This document shows, in pieces, positions 9,454-17,145 of a stretch of DNA of 64,000 nt. The first letter of the stretch is position 1, and every line of letters begins with the position of its first letter. The DNA comes from Bacteroidaceae bacterium. GTDB taxonomy: Bacteria > Bacteroidota > Bacteroidia > Bacteroidales > Bacteroidaceae. A program made the translations under genes and the position numbers. The DNA lies in NCBI GenBank assembly GCA_017525235.1, contig JAFXTC010000053.1, positions 62,001-126,000 of the forward strand, given 5' to 3'. The notes under the pieces were generated by a model. The model was not told where the DNA came from, searched no databases, and saw only the letters and a list, made by a program, of their open reading frames with translations.

Positions 9454-11589
9454 TTATTTTTTTGTTTGTTCTAATTGTATTGCTATCGTCTTTCCTCTCT
9501 CAGCGGTGGTGCCGGCAGGGATGCTCTGGCTCTTTACGCGTCCCTTACCATGCAAGCTTACCTTTAATCCTCGTTTCTGAAGTTCATATACAGCATCTCT
9601 TGCTCCCATGCCAATGACGTCAGGGACTTTGTCCTCTGGAATAGAGTCGGCTTTGGCTTCAAGTTGCGAATTTATGCCCAACTCTTTCATAATATGGTTT
9701 GAAATCTTTTCCTGTCCTCGTACAGAAGTTGGAATATATACAGAGTTGGAATCGCTGATTTCTTTGGCCTCATGAGTGTTTCCTTTGGCCATGATGTATT
9801 GCGAGATTTCGCTAAATACAGGACCACACTGACCGCCTCCGGATGCTGGCAGACCAGTCTTTACAATACATACTATACAACTGTATTTGGGTGCCTCGCT
9901 AGGGAAGTATCCGCAGAAACTTACCATATATCTTGTGGTGCCGCTGTGGTATCCGCCTCCACCTGCTGCTGCAATCTGTGCTGTTCCTGTCTTACCGCTT
10001 ACCTTGAAGTATTTGCCATTATTCCCTGCTTTCTTTCCCAGTCCCTTGCTAACAACCATCTCAAGGATTTCCTGAATGTCGGCCAGCGTACTGGGTTTAC
10101 ACATGTGCTCTTTTATAACCTCTGTCGGGAATTCGCGAACTACCTGTCCGTCTTTCAATTCGGCTGTCACGAAGCGTGGCTTAACCATCTTTCCTCCGTT
10201 GGCAATACCGTTGTAGAAAGCCAGTGTGGCAATCGGTGGCAGCATTGTCTCATATCCGATACTCATCCAAGGTAGGGCTGTGTTGCTCCAGTTTAACCAG
10301 AATCTGCCCTGTTTCTTGGGGTGGCGGACACGAGGCTCACCTTTTCCTACGAAGGGAAGATTCAACGGTAATCCTACTCCCAACTTGTTAAGACCACGAA
10401 CATATCTGTCTGGATCGTCTTTGTACGCATCGTCTATCAGTCTGCTGACTCCGATGTTTGAGCTGAACATCAGCACTTCAGGTACAGATAGATTTCCGTA
10501 TCCTCCTTTACGCCAGTTGTGGTCCTTCATCTGTCGTCCGTGCATTTGGAAGATTCCACTTCCTGTCTCTACGCGCGTGTTCTTATTTATTTTACCATCG
10601 TCTAGAGCAACCATAATGCTGGCCGTCTTAAAGGTGGAGCCTGGTTCCATCAGGTCGCTTACGGCATTGTTCTTGCACTCGTAATACTCGCCGTCAGACA
10701 TTCTGGTCAGGTTCACGATGGCTTTAACATCGCCCGTTTTCACTTCCATTACCACAGCCATGCCAATTTCGCCGCCAACTTCCTTCAGTTTATTGCGTAA
10801 GGCACGGTCGGCCATATCCTGGATATTGATATCAAGTGTTGTTAACAGATCGTTGCCGTTTTCTGGCGGCATATCTACAAACCTGATGCGTTTGTTGAGG
10901 ACTTTTGATGTATGGGAGGTTCCTGGTTTTCCTCGCAGGATGCTGTCAAAGCTCAACTCAAGTCCGCATTTTGCCTGAGCGCTGGAGTCGGCATACAAAT
11001 CGCCCAAGGTTCTGGATGCCAACATGCCGTATGGCTTCTTACGCTGCATAATCTCTTCGGCATGGAAGCCGCTTTTGTTGGTACGTTCCCTGAACATGGG
11101 CAGTTTCTTGCACTCCTTGTATTGTATGTACGAAGCCAGTTTTCCTGGGCAGATGTTCCAGGCAAATCTGCCACGCTCTTTGCCTTTAAGCAGGTGGTTC
11201 CTGAACCATGCGGCATCATGATTCTGGAAGATTCTTGCCAACCCTACTGAGATGCTGTCCAAGTCAACATTGAAGGCAGAATCTCTCCAGTGCTCAATCT
11301 TCTTCTGGCTTACGGAATCAGGATCGAAAACTTTGAAGTCCAAATACAAACGATATACCGGTATGGAGCCGGAAAGTACCTGGCCGTCAGCCGACAGGAT
11401 ATTGCCCCTGTTGGCAGGAATGGGAATATTCTCTGTGGTAAACCGCTTGTCCACTTGCTCCCAATAGTTGCTCTGCGGGGGCAGCATGGTATGAAGGGCT
11501 GTACCCAGTATGTATACGGCGATAATCGCAATCAACGCAAGGATGATGCGAAAGCGACCTATCGAATTATCGTTTTTTGTCGACTTCAT
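9454..11589 (-). CDS. ftsI: Septal penicillin-binding protein (class B) with C-terminal PASTA domain
   Basis: DD-transpeptidase that crosslinks septal peptidoglycan together with FtsW. The 711-residue protein has one membrane helix at about 14-34, a dimerisation domain, and a transpeptidase domain with all three active-site motifs: STFK at 318-321, SSN at 376-378 and KTG at 533-535. A PASTA domain (about 652-708, beginning [16 protein letters not shown]) follows. PASTA is absent from enterobacterial FtsI but found in SpoVD/PBP2x-like and Bacteroidetes homologues. It lies between the ftsL-like gene and murE. Confidence 0.95.
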   Translation of the reverse strand: MKSTKNDNSIGRFRIILALIAIIAVYILGTALHTMLPPQSNYWEQVDKRFTTENIPIPANRGNILSADGQVLSGSIPVYRLYLDFKVFDPDSVSQKKIEHWRDSAFNVDLDSISVGLARIFQNHDAAWFRNHLLKGKERGRFAWNICPGKLASYIQYKECKKLPMFRERTNKSGFHAEEIMQRKKPYGMLASRTLGDLYADSSAQAKCGLELSFDSILRGKPGTSHTSKVLNKRIRFVDMPPENGNDLLTTLDINIQDMADRALRNKLKEVGGEIGMAVVMEVKTGDVKAIVNLTRMSDGEYYECKNNAVSDLMEPGSTFKTASIMVALDDGKINKNTRVETGSGIFQMHGRQMKDHNWRKGGYGNLSVPEVLMFSSNIGVSRLIDDAYKDDPDRYVRGLNKLGVGLPLNLPFVGKGEPRVRHPKKQGRFWLNWSNTALPWMSIGYETMLPPIATLAFYNGIANGGKMVKPRFVTAELKDGQVVREFPTEVIKEHMCKPSTLADIQEILEMVVSKGLGKKAGNNGKYFKVSGKTGTAQIAAAGGGGYHSGTTRYMVSFCGYFPSEAPKYSCIVCIVKTGLPASGGGQCGPVFSEISQYIMAKGNTHEAKEISDSNSVYIPTSVRGQEKISNHIMKELGINSQLEAKADSIPEDKVPDVIGMGARDAVYELQKRGLKVSLHGKGRVKSQSIPAGTTAERGKTIAIQLEQTKK

Positions 11590-11598
11590 TCGTTTCTT

Positions 11599-12048
11599 TT
11601 AATCGTTTGTTAGTTCATAGACGGGATCGTTACTAGAGCTGAGCGTACTGTCACCCATTGCTTTCAGCTGTTCTTCCAGTTGGCTTTGACGACAGCGTAG
11701 TGTCAACTCGCTGTTTCTTGTCATGCTCCTGTATTTCCAGTCCTGTAGCTCCTCGTGTAATTTGTCCTCTTCAATCATCTCGCTCTGGGCTTGATAACGG
11801 TTGGAAATGTAGATGATGATGCCAAAAAGAATCAACGCTAGCACTCCCAATTGCTTCTTAAACCATAACCCGTTGATACTTAGCGCTTTTAGAACATCTT
11901 TCAGGTGCTCCACATCTTTTTTGTCACTGTCATCCTCCTCGTTGACCAAAGCGTTATAGATCTTTCTTTTGCCGCTTTGTTCTTGGTCTTCAGAAGGTTG
12001 CGCTTCGTTCTTCTCCAGTTCCTCTATGTTATCTTTTATTTCTGCCAT
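11599..12048 (-). CDS. ftsL: FtsL-like division protein
   Basis: Small bitopic protein in the position of ftsL between rsmH and ftsI; in other bacteria FtsL works in the FtsQLB complex. It is 149 residues long, with an acidic cytoplasmic N-terminus (about 1-65), one membrane helix (about 68-88) and a C-terminal stretch rich in Glu, Gln and Leu that could form a coiled coil. The N-terminal tail is unusually long for FtsL and fits the Bacteroidetes FtsL-like family. It overlaps rsmH by 13 bases. The call rests on position and topology more than on sequence identity. Confidence 0.8.
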   Translation of the reverse strand: MAEIKDNIEELEKNEAQPSEDQEQSGKRKIYNALVNEEDDSDKKDVEHLKDVLKALSINGLWFKKQLGVLALILFGIIIYISNRYQAQSEMIEEDKLHEELQDWKYRSMTRNSELTLRCRQSQLEEQLKAMGDSTLSSSNDPVYELTND

Positions 12049-12965
12049 TTTTCTCCAATTCTAAGTTTTGCCGACCGGCTGCGGGGGTTCATTTGCACCT
12101 CTTCAGCCGATGCAGTAATCACGTTTCTGTTAATTGCCTTCAAAGGGGCTTTGCTTTGCCCAAAAAGGTCTGTTTCTGTCTTTCCTTCTACATTTCCGGC
12201 TTTGATGATGTTCTTCACCATCCTGTCTTCCAGCGAATGATAGGTCAGAATGGAAATTCTTCCACCCGGACTTAGTATTTCTACGGCTGCTGCCAACATT
12301 TGCCTGAGCGCAGACATTTCTCCGTTTACTTCTATCCGTAAAGCCTGAAATACGCGGGCCAGATCTTTCTTTTCTCTGTCGTAACCAAGGCAGGGCTTCA
12401 GGATTTCTGCCAGTTGTCCTGTGGTTTCCATCTCTGCTGTCGCTCTTGCCTTTACGATGACTGATGCCAGTTTTCTGCTGTTTTTCAGCTCTCCGTATAA
12501 GTAGAAAACATTTGCCAGTTGTTCCTCTGGGTAGTTTTTCAGTATGTCGCTTGCCGTTAGCTTGGCCGTCTGGTTCATTCTCATGTCCAGTTTGGCGTCG
12601 TAACGGAAGCTGAACCCCCGTTCTCCATCGTCCAGATGATGGCTGCTTACGCCTAGGTCGGCCAGTATTCCGTCAACTTGCTCTACGCCGAAATATTGCA
12701 TCCAGTTCTTCAGGAACCGGAAGTTGCTTCTTACAAACGTGAAAGTCTCTCCGTAGGCTTCCTCCAGGGGCTGGGCGTTTTTCTGTGCGTCCAGGTCTTG
12801 GTCAAAACTGTACAGATGACCACCTTTTCCCAGTCGGCTCAGAATCTCCCTGCTGTGTCCTCCTCCGCCAAAGGTAAGGTCAACATATATCCCGTCGGGC
12901 TTGATGTCTAGTCCATCTACTGTTTCTTTCAACAGAACAGGAATATGATAAACCTCGCTCCTCAT
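12036..12965 (-). CDS. rsmH: 16S rRNA (cytosine-1402-N4)-methyltransferase
   Basis: SAM-dependent methyltransferase (MraW) that N4-methylates C1402 in the decoding centre of 16S rRNA. It is 309 residues long, which is normal. The SAM-binding motif DLTFGGGGHS is at 29-38; ADLGVSSHHLDDGERGFSFR and the C-terminal NPRSRSAKLR are family signatures. It follows mraZ after 10 bases and overlaps the FtsL-like gene, typical of dcw clusters. Confidence 0.97.
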   Translation of the reverse strand: MRSEVYHIPVLLKETVDGLDIKPDGIYVDLTFGGGGHSREILSRLGKGGHLYSFDQDLDAQKNAQPLEEAYGETFTFVRSNFRFLKNWMQYFGVEQVDGILADLGVSSHHLDDGERGFSFRYDAKLDMRMNQTAKLTASDILKNYPEEQLANVFYLYGELKNSRKLASVIVKARATAEMETTGQLAEILKPCLGYDREKKDLARVFQALRIEVNGEMSALRQMLAAAVEILSPGGRISILTYHSLEDRMVKNIIKAGNVEGKTETDLFGQSKAPLKAINRNVITASAEEVQMNPRSRSAKLRIGEKWQK

Positions 12966-12975
12966 GGTAATTAAT

Positions 12976-13434
12976 TTACTTGCACTCTTGAGGTGCGTTC
13001 ATCATCTCTTCCAAACAATCTGCCAAAGCTTCAGGCTGACTGCTAAGGGCTTCTGCGTCTTGCTTGTTCCATACTTCTATGATGTTGTCAACACCAATGA
13101 AGCGTACGTCGTTCTTAATGTTTGCCTCTTCCAGATAGCGTTTGGGTATCAGAATTCGCCCTCCGCTATCCATCGAAACGGCTTCTGCACCAGCCACAAA
13201 CTGTCTGAGGGCATTACGGCCGTTTCTGTCAAACATGTTTGTGCGGGCAGTAATAGCATCCACCTGCTCGTTCCATACCTGTTGGGGGTACAGAGTCAGA
13301 CAGCGTTGGAAGATGTCACGACGCAATATCAGCCCCTGCTCTTCTTCTTTCTGAAGAATTTTTCTGAAGCTGCTAGGAACAAAAACGCGTCCCTTTTCAT
13401 CTACTTTGGCATCAATATTGCCTGTAAATCTCAT
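12976..13434 (-). CDS. mraZ: Transcriptional regulator MraZ
   Basis: DNA-binding protein that heads dcw operons; in E. coli it represses its own operon. It is 152 residues long with two SpoVT/AbrB-like halves, each with the DxxGR signature: DEKGR at 12-16 and DSGGR at 89-93. It is the first gene of the minus-strand cluster. About 32 bases upstream lies a -7 element, and just beyond that two TGGGG repeats 10 bases apart that resemble the known MraZ operator (see 13483-13497), which suggests autoregulation. Confidence 0.96.
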   Translation of the reverse strand: MRFTGNIDAKVDEKGRVFVPSSFRKILQKEEEQGLILRRDIFQRCLTLYPQQVWNEQVDAITARTNMFDRNGRNALRQFVAGAEAVSMDSGGRILIPKRYLEEANIKNDVRFIGVDNIIEVWNKQDAEALSSQPEALADCLEEMMNAPQECK

Positions 13435-13466
13435 TGCGTGTACTTAATTATATTAAATCTTGGGTG

Positions 13467-13474
13467 CAAAGATA
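13467..13474 (-). promoter_or_regulatory. mraZ promoter -7 element
   Basis: Read on the minus strand this is TATCTTTG, a full match to the Bacteroidetes -7 element TAnnTTTG, about 32 bases before the mraZ start. No good TTTG -33 element sits 19-21 bases upstream; the TGGGG repeats occupy that space. Confidence 0.75.
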
Positions 13475-13482
13475 ATAATTTT

Positions 13483-13497
13483 CCCCACAATTCCCCA
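13483..13497 (-). promoter_or_regulatory. Candidate MraZ operator (two TGGGG repeats)
   Basis: On the minus strand the sequence reads TGGGG-AATTG-TGGGG: two TGGGN words separated by 5 bases, a 10-base period. The published E. coli MraZ site is a series of TGGGN repeats with 5-base spacers, so the match is in word and spacing. The repeats lie directly upstream of the -7 element where a -33 element would be, a location suited to repression. Binding itself is inferred. Confidence 0.7.
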
Positions 13498-13652
13498 CAT
13501 TTTTTCAAAAAAAATTTTCAACAATCTGATAATTAACATTTCACCCTTTTTTGAGGAGTAAAGCCATAGTTTTGGTTTTCTTCGATGAAATGGAAGAATA
13601 TGCCCATTTTTGGCGTAGAATCACATCTGTGTGTACTTTTTTTCATTAATTT

Positions 13653-13684
13653 GTTGCATGGTGGGGAATTTTTCCGTACCTTTG
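13653..13684 (+). promoter_or_regulatory. Promoter of the cyclophilin gene
   Basis: GTTG at 13653-13656, a 20-base spacer and TACCTTTG at 13677-13684. Transcription would start near 13691, only about 10 bases before the ATG at 13702. This rules out the longer upstream start at 13585. A single TGGGG word (13662-13666) sits in the spacer, the same word found in the candidate MraZ operator. Confidence 0.75.
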
Positions 13685-13701
13685 CACAAAACATTAAAAA
13701 C

Positions 13702-14442
13702 ATGCCGCAAAAAAAGACTTATTTATTGCTTTTGTTGCTTCTTTTTGTATTTGCGCTTCCATCTCATGCAAAGAAAAAGGAGAAACGGGCAGTTGTTCGT
13801 ATGGAAACTTCCTGTGGTGTTATCAGGGTTGCTTTGTTTGATGAAACGCCAATTCATCGCGATAATTTTCTGAAATTGGCATCAAAAGGCTTTTTCGATG
13901 GCACACTTTTTCATAGGTGTATCAAGGATTTTATGATTCAGGGCGGTGATCCAGATTCTCGCAACGCGAAAAAGGGTCAACTCTTAGGCGAGAGTGATGC
14001 AGGATATAAATTGTATCCGGAGTTCTGCTTGCCTTATTTGTATCATTGGCGCGGTGCGTTGGCTGCGGCTCGTGAGGGTGATGATGTAAATCCTGACCAA
14101 TTGAGTAGCAGTAGCCAGTTCTATATTGTTTATGGAAAGAAACAGACACCTGCTGATATTAGAAAGGTTCGTTCGTCGTTAAGTGAAAAGGGAATTGATC
14201 TCACTCGACAAATGATTGATGACTATGAGATGCGAGGCGGAACTCCTCATCTTGATGGTCAGTATACGGTATTTGGCGAGGTAATTGAGGGGATGGATGT
14301 GGTAAAACAGATTCAGGCTGTTGCTACGGATAAAAATAATCGTCCGTTAGAAGATGTCATCATCTTGAAGATGAAAATAGAACAATACAGTAAAGTTAAG
14401 CCTAAGACCAAACGCGTCCCTAAAAGGTGTGTGTTGGGTTAG
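13702..14442 (+). CDS. Exported peptidyl-prolyl cis-trans isomerase (cyclophilin type)
   Basis: Cyclophilin-type PPIase that probably helps fold exported proteins in the periplasm. From the ATG at 13702 the protein has 246 residues: a Sec signal peptide (about 1-22, cleavage likely after SHA) and a cyclophilin domain with FHRCIKDFMIQGGDP and the QFYIVYGK stretch. The reading frame extends upstream to 13585, but the promoter -7 element at 13677 lies inside that extension, so 13702 is chosen. It is divergent from mraZ. A long hairpin overlaps its stop codon. Confidence 0.9.
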   Translation: MPQKKTYLLLLLLLFVFALPSHAKKKEKRAVVRMETSCGVIRVALFDETPIHRDNFLKLASKGFFDGTLFHRCIKDFMIQGGDPDSRNAKKGQLLGESDAGYKLYPEFCLPYLYHWRGALAAAREGDDVNPDQLSSSSQFYIVYGKKQTPADIRKVRSSLSEKGIDLTRQMIDDYEMRGGTPHLDGQYTVFGEVIEGMDVVKQIQAVATDKNNRPLEDVIILKMKIEQYSKVKPKTKRVPKRCVLG

Positions 14443-14477
14443 GTGTTAGGTTAGGTGTTTGAGCAACACCTAACCCA
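14435..14477 (+). terminator. Hairpin over the cyclophilin stop codon
   Basis: TGGGTTAGGTGTT (14435-14447) pairs perfectly with AACACCTAACCCA (14465-14477). An alternative inner pairing uses GGTTAGGTGTT (14449-14459) with a 5-base loop. The arms are built from repeated GTTAGGT words, and a related word occurs again near 14514-14535. There is no T-run after it, so it may be a repeat-derived RNA hairpin or an mRNA 3'-end protector rather than a classical intrinsic terminator. Confidence 0.5.
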
Positions 14478-14556
14478 CAACAACTACGATAACCGTCGGA
14501 CATTAGGAACCTTTGGGTTAGGAGGTTAGGTGTTTTTGTAACAAATGTTAAAAATG

Positions 14557-14644
14557 CCACGTGTAGACTTTGCCTTTTCCACGTGTAGACTTTGCCTTTT
14601 CCACGTGTCGCATTTGACTTTTCGACGTGTAGTCTTTTCTTTTC
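14557..14644. repeat. Four tandem 22-base repeats
   Basis: Units start at 14557, 14579, 14601 and 14623. The first two are identical (CCACGTGTAGACTTTGCC followed by TTTT); the third and fourth diverge but keep the ACGTGT core and the T-rich tail. There are no unique spacers, so this is not a CRISPR array. The block ends about 100 bases upstream of the first promoter of the lipoprotein array, so it could be a set of regulator sites. Copy-number variation is another possibility. Confidence 0.8.
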
Positions 14645-14744
14645 CCATTTGTCCTGTTGGTGCAAACGATTTTTGCTTGTATTCTGTTGAAATGGCTTTC
14701 AAAATTAACAAAATATTTCAATTATTCTCCGTTTTATCGATATT

Positions 14745-14776
14745 TTTGCGTTTTGTTAAGCGTGTTTGTATCTTTG
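14745..14776 (+). promoter_or_regulatory. Promoter P1 of the lipoprotein array
   Basis: TTTG at 14745-14748, a 20-base spacer and TATCTTTG at 14769-14776 form a perfect Bacteroidetes promoter. The predicted start near 14783 would leave a leader of about 160 bases before the gene at 14942. Confidence 0.75.
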
Positions 14777-14880
14777 CTTGTGTACCGTTTTTTGATATAA
14801 TACTACCAACATTTCTTATACTTTACCGATATTCTCTAATATTGCTACCATATTTAATAATAGGGGTAAGTAAATTAACG

Positions 14881-14888
14881 TACCTTTG
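14881..14888 (+). promoter_or_regulatory. Possible second promoter (-7 element) of the array
   Basis: TACCTTTG matches the -7 consensus. No TTTG lies 19-21 bases upstream, so this promoter would be weak or activator-dependent. It would give a leader of about 45 bases. Confidence 0.5.
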
Positions 14889-14941
14889 CAATCGAAATTA
14901 TATTATTTTGAAAAATTAACTCAAACAATATATTATCAGTA

Positions 14942-15781
14942 ATGAAACAGAAACATTTAATCTTTTGTATGGGAGTGAGCACTATGTTGCTCTTCGCATC
15001 ATGCTCTCAACGCGAGTTTGATTTAAATCCTGGCGGGAGCACCTCTAATGAACAGAATAAGGAACAAGGTTCTCTTGTTTTGAATCTGAATGCTTCAACA
15101 AACTTTGCCGAAACACGTTCCTTGAACGAGGCTGATTACAGAAACACACAGTATTACGATGTCAAGGTTATTAATGCAAGCACCGATAACGTTATTCTGG
15201 AGTGTAAAGCTTATCAGTTGGCAACCAATCTGCCCAAGACAGTTGATATAGGCAGTTATCGTATCGAGGCATCTTACGGAAAAGAATATGATGCCAGTCG
15301 TTCCGATTTTTATATGTTCGGTTCCGAAGTCGTTACTGTTAAGGCTAAAGAAGAAAAGGCAGTAACCGTAAACTGCACCCCAACTTGCGGAAAGATTTCT
15401 GTAGCCTGGGATGCTTCAATGTCTACCTATTACGATGAGTACAATGTAACATTTGGCGGCACCAAGAAATTGGGTGCCAAGACGCTTGCCTGGAGCAAGA
15501 CAGATTCTGAGCCTTGGTATGTTGCATTGGATAAAGAGGGTGAGACGGTTTCTTATACCATCAACCTGACAACGAAGGAGGCTTATCTTCCTAAGGATGC
15601 AAGCACTAATACGGGAACAGCAACAGGTACCTTTACCTTGGAGCGCAACAAGGCTCACAAGCTGACCATCAGACCCAATTATATTGAGACTACAGACGGT
15701 GGCATGAAGCTGACTATCACCATTGATGACAGCACAAATGACCACAATATAACATGGGAGGTTCCTGTAACTTGGATTTAA
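14942..15781 (+). CDS. DUF4493-type lipoprotein, array gene 1
   Basis: Predicted outer-membrane or surface lipoprotein of 279 residues; function unknown. The signal peptide ends in a lipobox with Cys21 (LLFASC). A strand-like GSLVLNLNA stretch follows (about 43-51), then ETRS with Arg59. The rest resembles the DUF4493 domain: alternating strands, GSYRIEASYG, DFYMFGSEVVTV and a VTVNCTPTCGKISV stretch before a second sandwich half. It is first in the array and 17 bases before gene 2. The Cys / strand / TR layout recurs in nine other array proteins and is discussed in the findings. Confidence 0.8.
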   Translation: MKQKHLIFCMGVSTMLLFASCSQREFDLNPGGSTSNEQNKEQGSLVLNLNASTNFAETRSLNEADYRNTQYYDVKVINASTDNVILECKAYQLATNLPKTVDIGSYRIEASYGKEYDASRSDFYMFGSEVVTVKAKEEKAVTVNCTPTCGKISVAWDASMSTYYDEYNVTFGGTKKLGAKTLAWSKTDSEPWYVALDKEGETVSYTINLTTKEAYLPKDASTNTGTATGTFTLERNKAHKLTIRPNYIETTDGGMKLTITIDDSTNDHNITWEVPVTWI

Positions 15782-15798
15782 TTTCCTGATAAATCACA

Positions 15799-17100
15799 AT
15801 GAAAACGATGTTTAGAATGAAAAATATAAAGACTTCGCTCCTAACAGGAGCGCTGAGCGTTGTTGCTCTTTCTTCTTGCGTAAGCGAGAATCTTGATTTT
15901 GGGAAGGCAGATAATACAGAAACAGGTGTGCTGGAACTGAGCGTAGATGTTGCACAGCCTCAGTCACGTGCCCTCACCGAAGTTACTTCTTACCCTGTTA
16001 TCATCTATGATGCCGAGGGAAAAGAGAAGTTCTCGTATAATTCTGTATCCGAGGTTCCTGCCAAGATTACCACAGGCGTCGGTAACTATACCGCGGTTTC
16101 TCATACTCCTGGCGGTCTTGAAAAGCAGATGTCTTACCCATACTATAAGGGAACAAAGGATTTCGAGATTTTAAAGGGTGTTACCTCTAGAGTAGAGGTT
16201 ATCTGCAAAATGCAGAACAGCCTTATTGTAGTTAATTACAATGGTGATTTCCGTGAGGTATTTACTGCTTGGGAGATTACACTTAGTGACGGCAGTGAAG
16301 CAGCGATATCTTTCACCAACACCTCTTCTTCTGCCCCTGTTTATTACTGGTTTGGCGAAACTGGTGCTGATGAGCTGACACTTAATTTCCGCGGAACTAC
16401 AGCAGATGGTAGTACTGTTGTTTCCCGTAACACACTGACCACAAGTCAGGCATCATCGGGTTATGACGATGGCCGCGAGAACTTCTCCGGTGGTGAGACC
16501 TTGACCCTTAACTTCACCCCCGCTGAGTCAGAAGACGGTAAGATTAATTCAATCACTATTAACGCTAATGTAACATTTACTGAGACCAACGAGACCATCG
16601 ACGTTGTTGTTGTCGACAAGTCTAATATGGATGATCCCGGTAACGACCCAGGCAATGATCCCGGTAACGATCCTGGTAATGACAAGATTTCACTTGATTT
16701 GCCAGCCCCCATTAGTTATCCTTTGTTTGGTGCAGCTAGCGTGGACAAATCTCTTGGTGATACCAAGATTTCAGCTGAAGATGGTATTAAGAGCATCATG
16801 GTGAAGGTTGAATCCACTAGCGCAGACATGATAAGTTCTCTTAACGATCTGAAGACACAATATGGTGTCGACTTCGTAAGTGGAGCCGAAATTGTTGAGA
16901 ATCAGGATATGGTTCGTCTCTTCAATGACCTTCAGCAACCTTTGTCAGTTCCTTCAGAGGGCGACAAGAGCTATACCTTCCCCATTGGTAATTTCTTCGG
17001 TTTGCTTCAAGTTCTTCAGGGTGAGCATACCTTCAACCTTACTGTAACCGATATGAATGGTGCAGTTAAGTCGGGAAAGGTTGTAATTACTATTCAGTAA
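15799..17100 (+). CDS. DUF4493-type lipoprotein with DPGN spacer, array gene 2
   Basis: Lipoprotein of 433 residues (shorter if translation begins at the ATGs at 15808 or 15817). Lipobox Cys27 (ALSSC), strand GVLELSVDV (43-51), then QSRA with Arg57. A DUF4493-like domain fills about 60-270. A linker of four DPGN units (near 279-294) joins it to a C-terminal domain of about 135 residues that I do not recognise. It is one of the longer array members, so it might present a distal domain. Function is not known. Confidence 0.75.
   Translation: MKTMFRMKNIKTSLLTGALSVVALSSCVSENLDFGKADNTETGVLELSVDVAQPQSRALTEVTSYPVIIYDAEGKEKFSYNSVSEVPAKITTGVGNYTAVSHTPGGLEKQMSYPYYKGTKDFEILKGVTSRVEVICKMQNSLIVVNYNGDFREVFTAWEITLSDGSEAAISFTNTSSSAPVYYWFGETGADELTLNFRGTTADGSTVVSRNTLTTSQASSGYDDGRENFSGGETLTLNFTPAESEDGKINSITINANVTFTETNETIDVVVVDKSNMDDPGNDPGNDPGNDPGNDKISLDLPAPISYPLFGAASVDKSLGDTKISAEDGIKSIMVKVESTSADMISSLNDLKTQYGVDFVSGAEIVENQDMVRLFNDLQQPLSVPSEGDKSYTFPIGNFFGLLQVLQGEHTFNLTVTDMNGAVKSGKVVITIQ
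16633..16680. repeat. Four 12-base repeats encoding (DPGN)4
   Basis: In-frame tandem units coding Asp-Pro-Gly-Asn four times with synonymous drift between units. They form a flexible linker inside array gene 2. Confidence 0.85.
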
Positions 17101-17145
17101 TGTGAGCGTTAATGTTATGCAATAATGAATAAAGAAAAGACACAA

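Larger units (their letters stand above)
14443..14941. other. Long intergenic region before the lipoprotein array
   Basis: This 499-base gap contains, in order, the GTTAGGT hairpin, four 22-base tandem repeats (14557-14644), a perfect promoter (14745-14776), an AT-rich leader and a second -7 element (14881-14888). No convincing coding frame is present: the short open frames cross the tandem repeats and have no family match. Confidence 0.7.

Noticed and set aside
13585-13701. N-terminal extension of the cyclophilin
   Set aside because: The promoter -7 element (13677-13684) lies inside it and a standard signal peptide starts at 13702.
14431-14535. Telomere-like TTAGG repeats
   Set aside because: Only a few degenerate copies that form a hairpin; no chromosome-end context.
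14557-14644. CRISPR-like array
   Set aside because: The 22-base units abut each other without unique spacers and no cas genes are present; a simple tandem repeat explains them.
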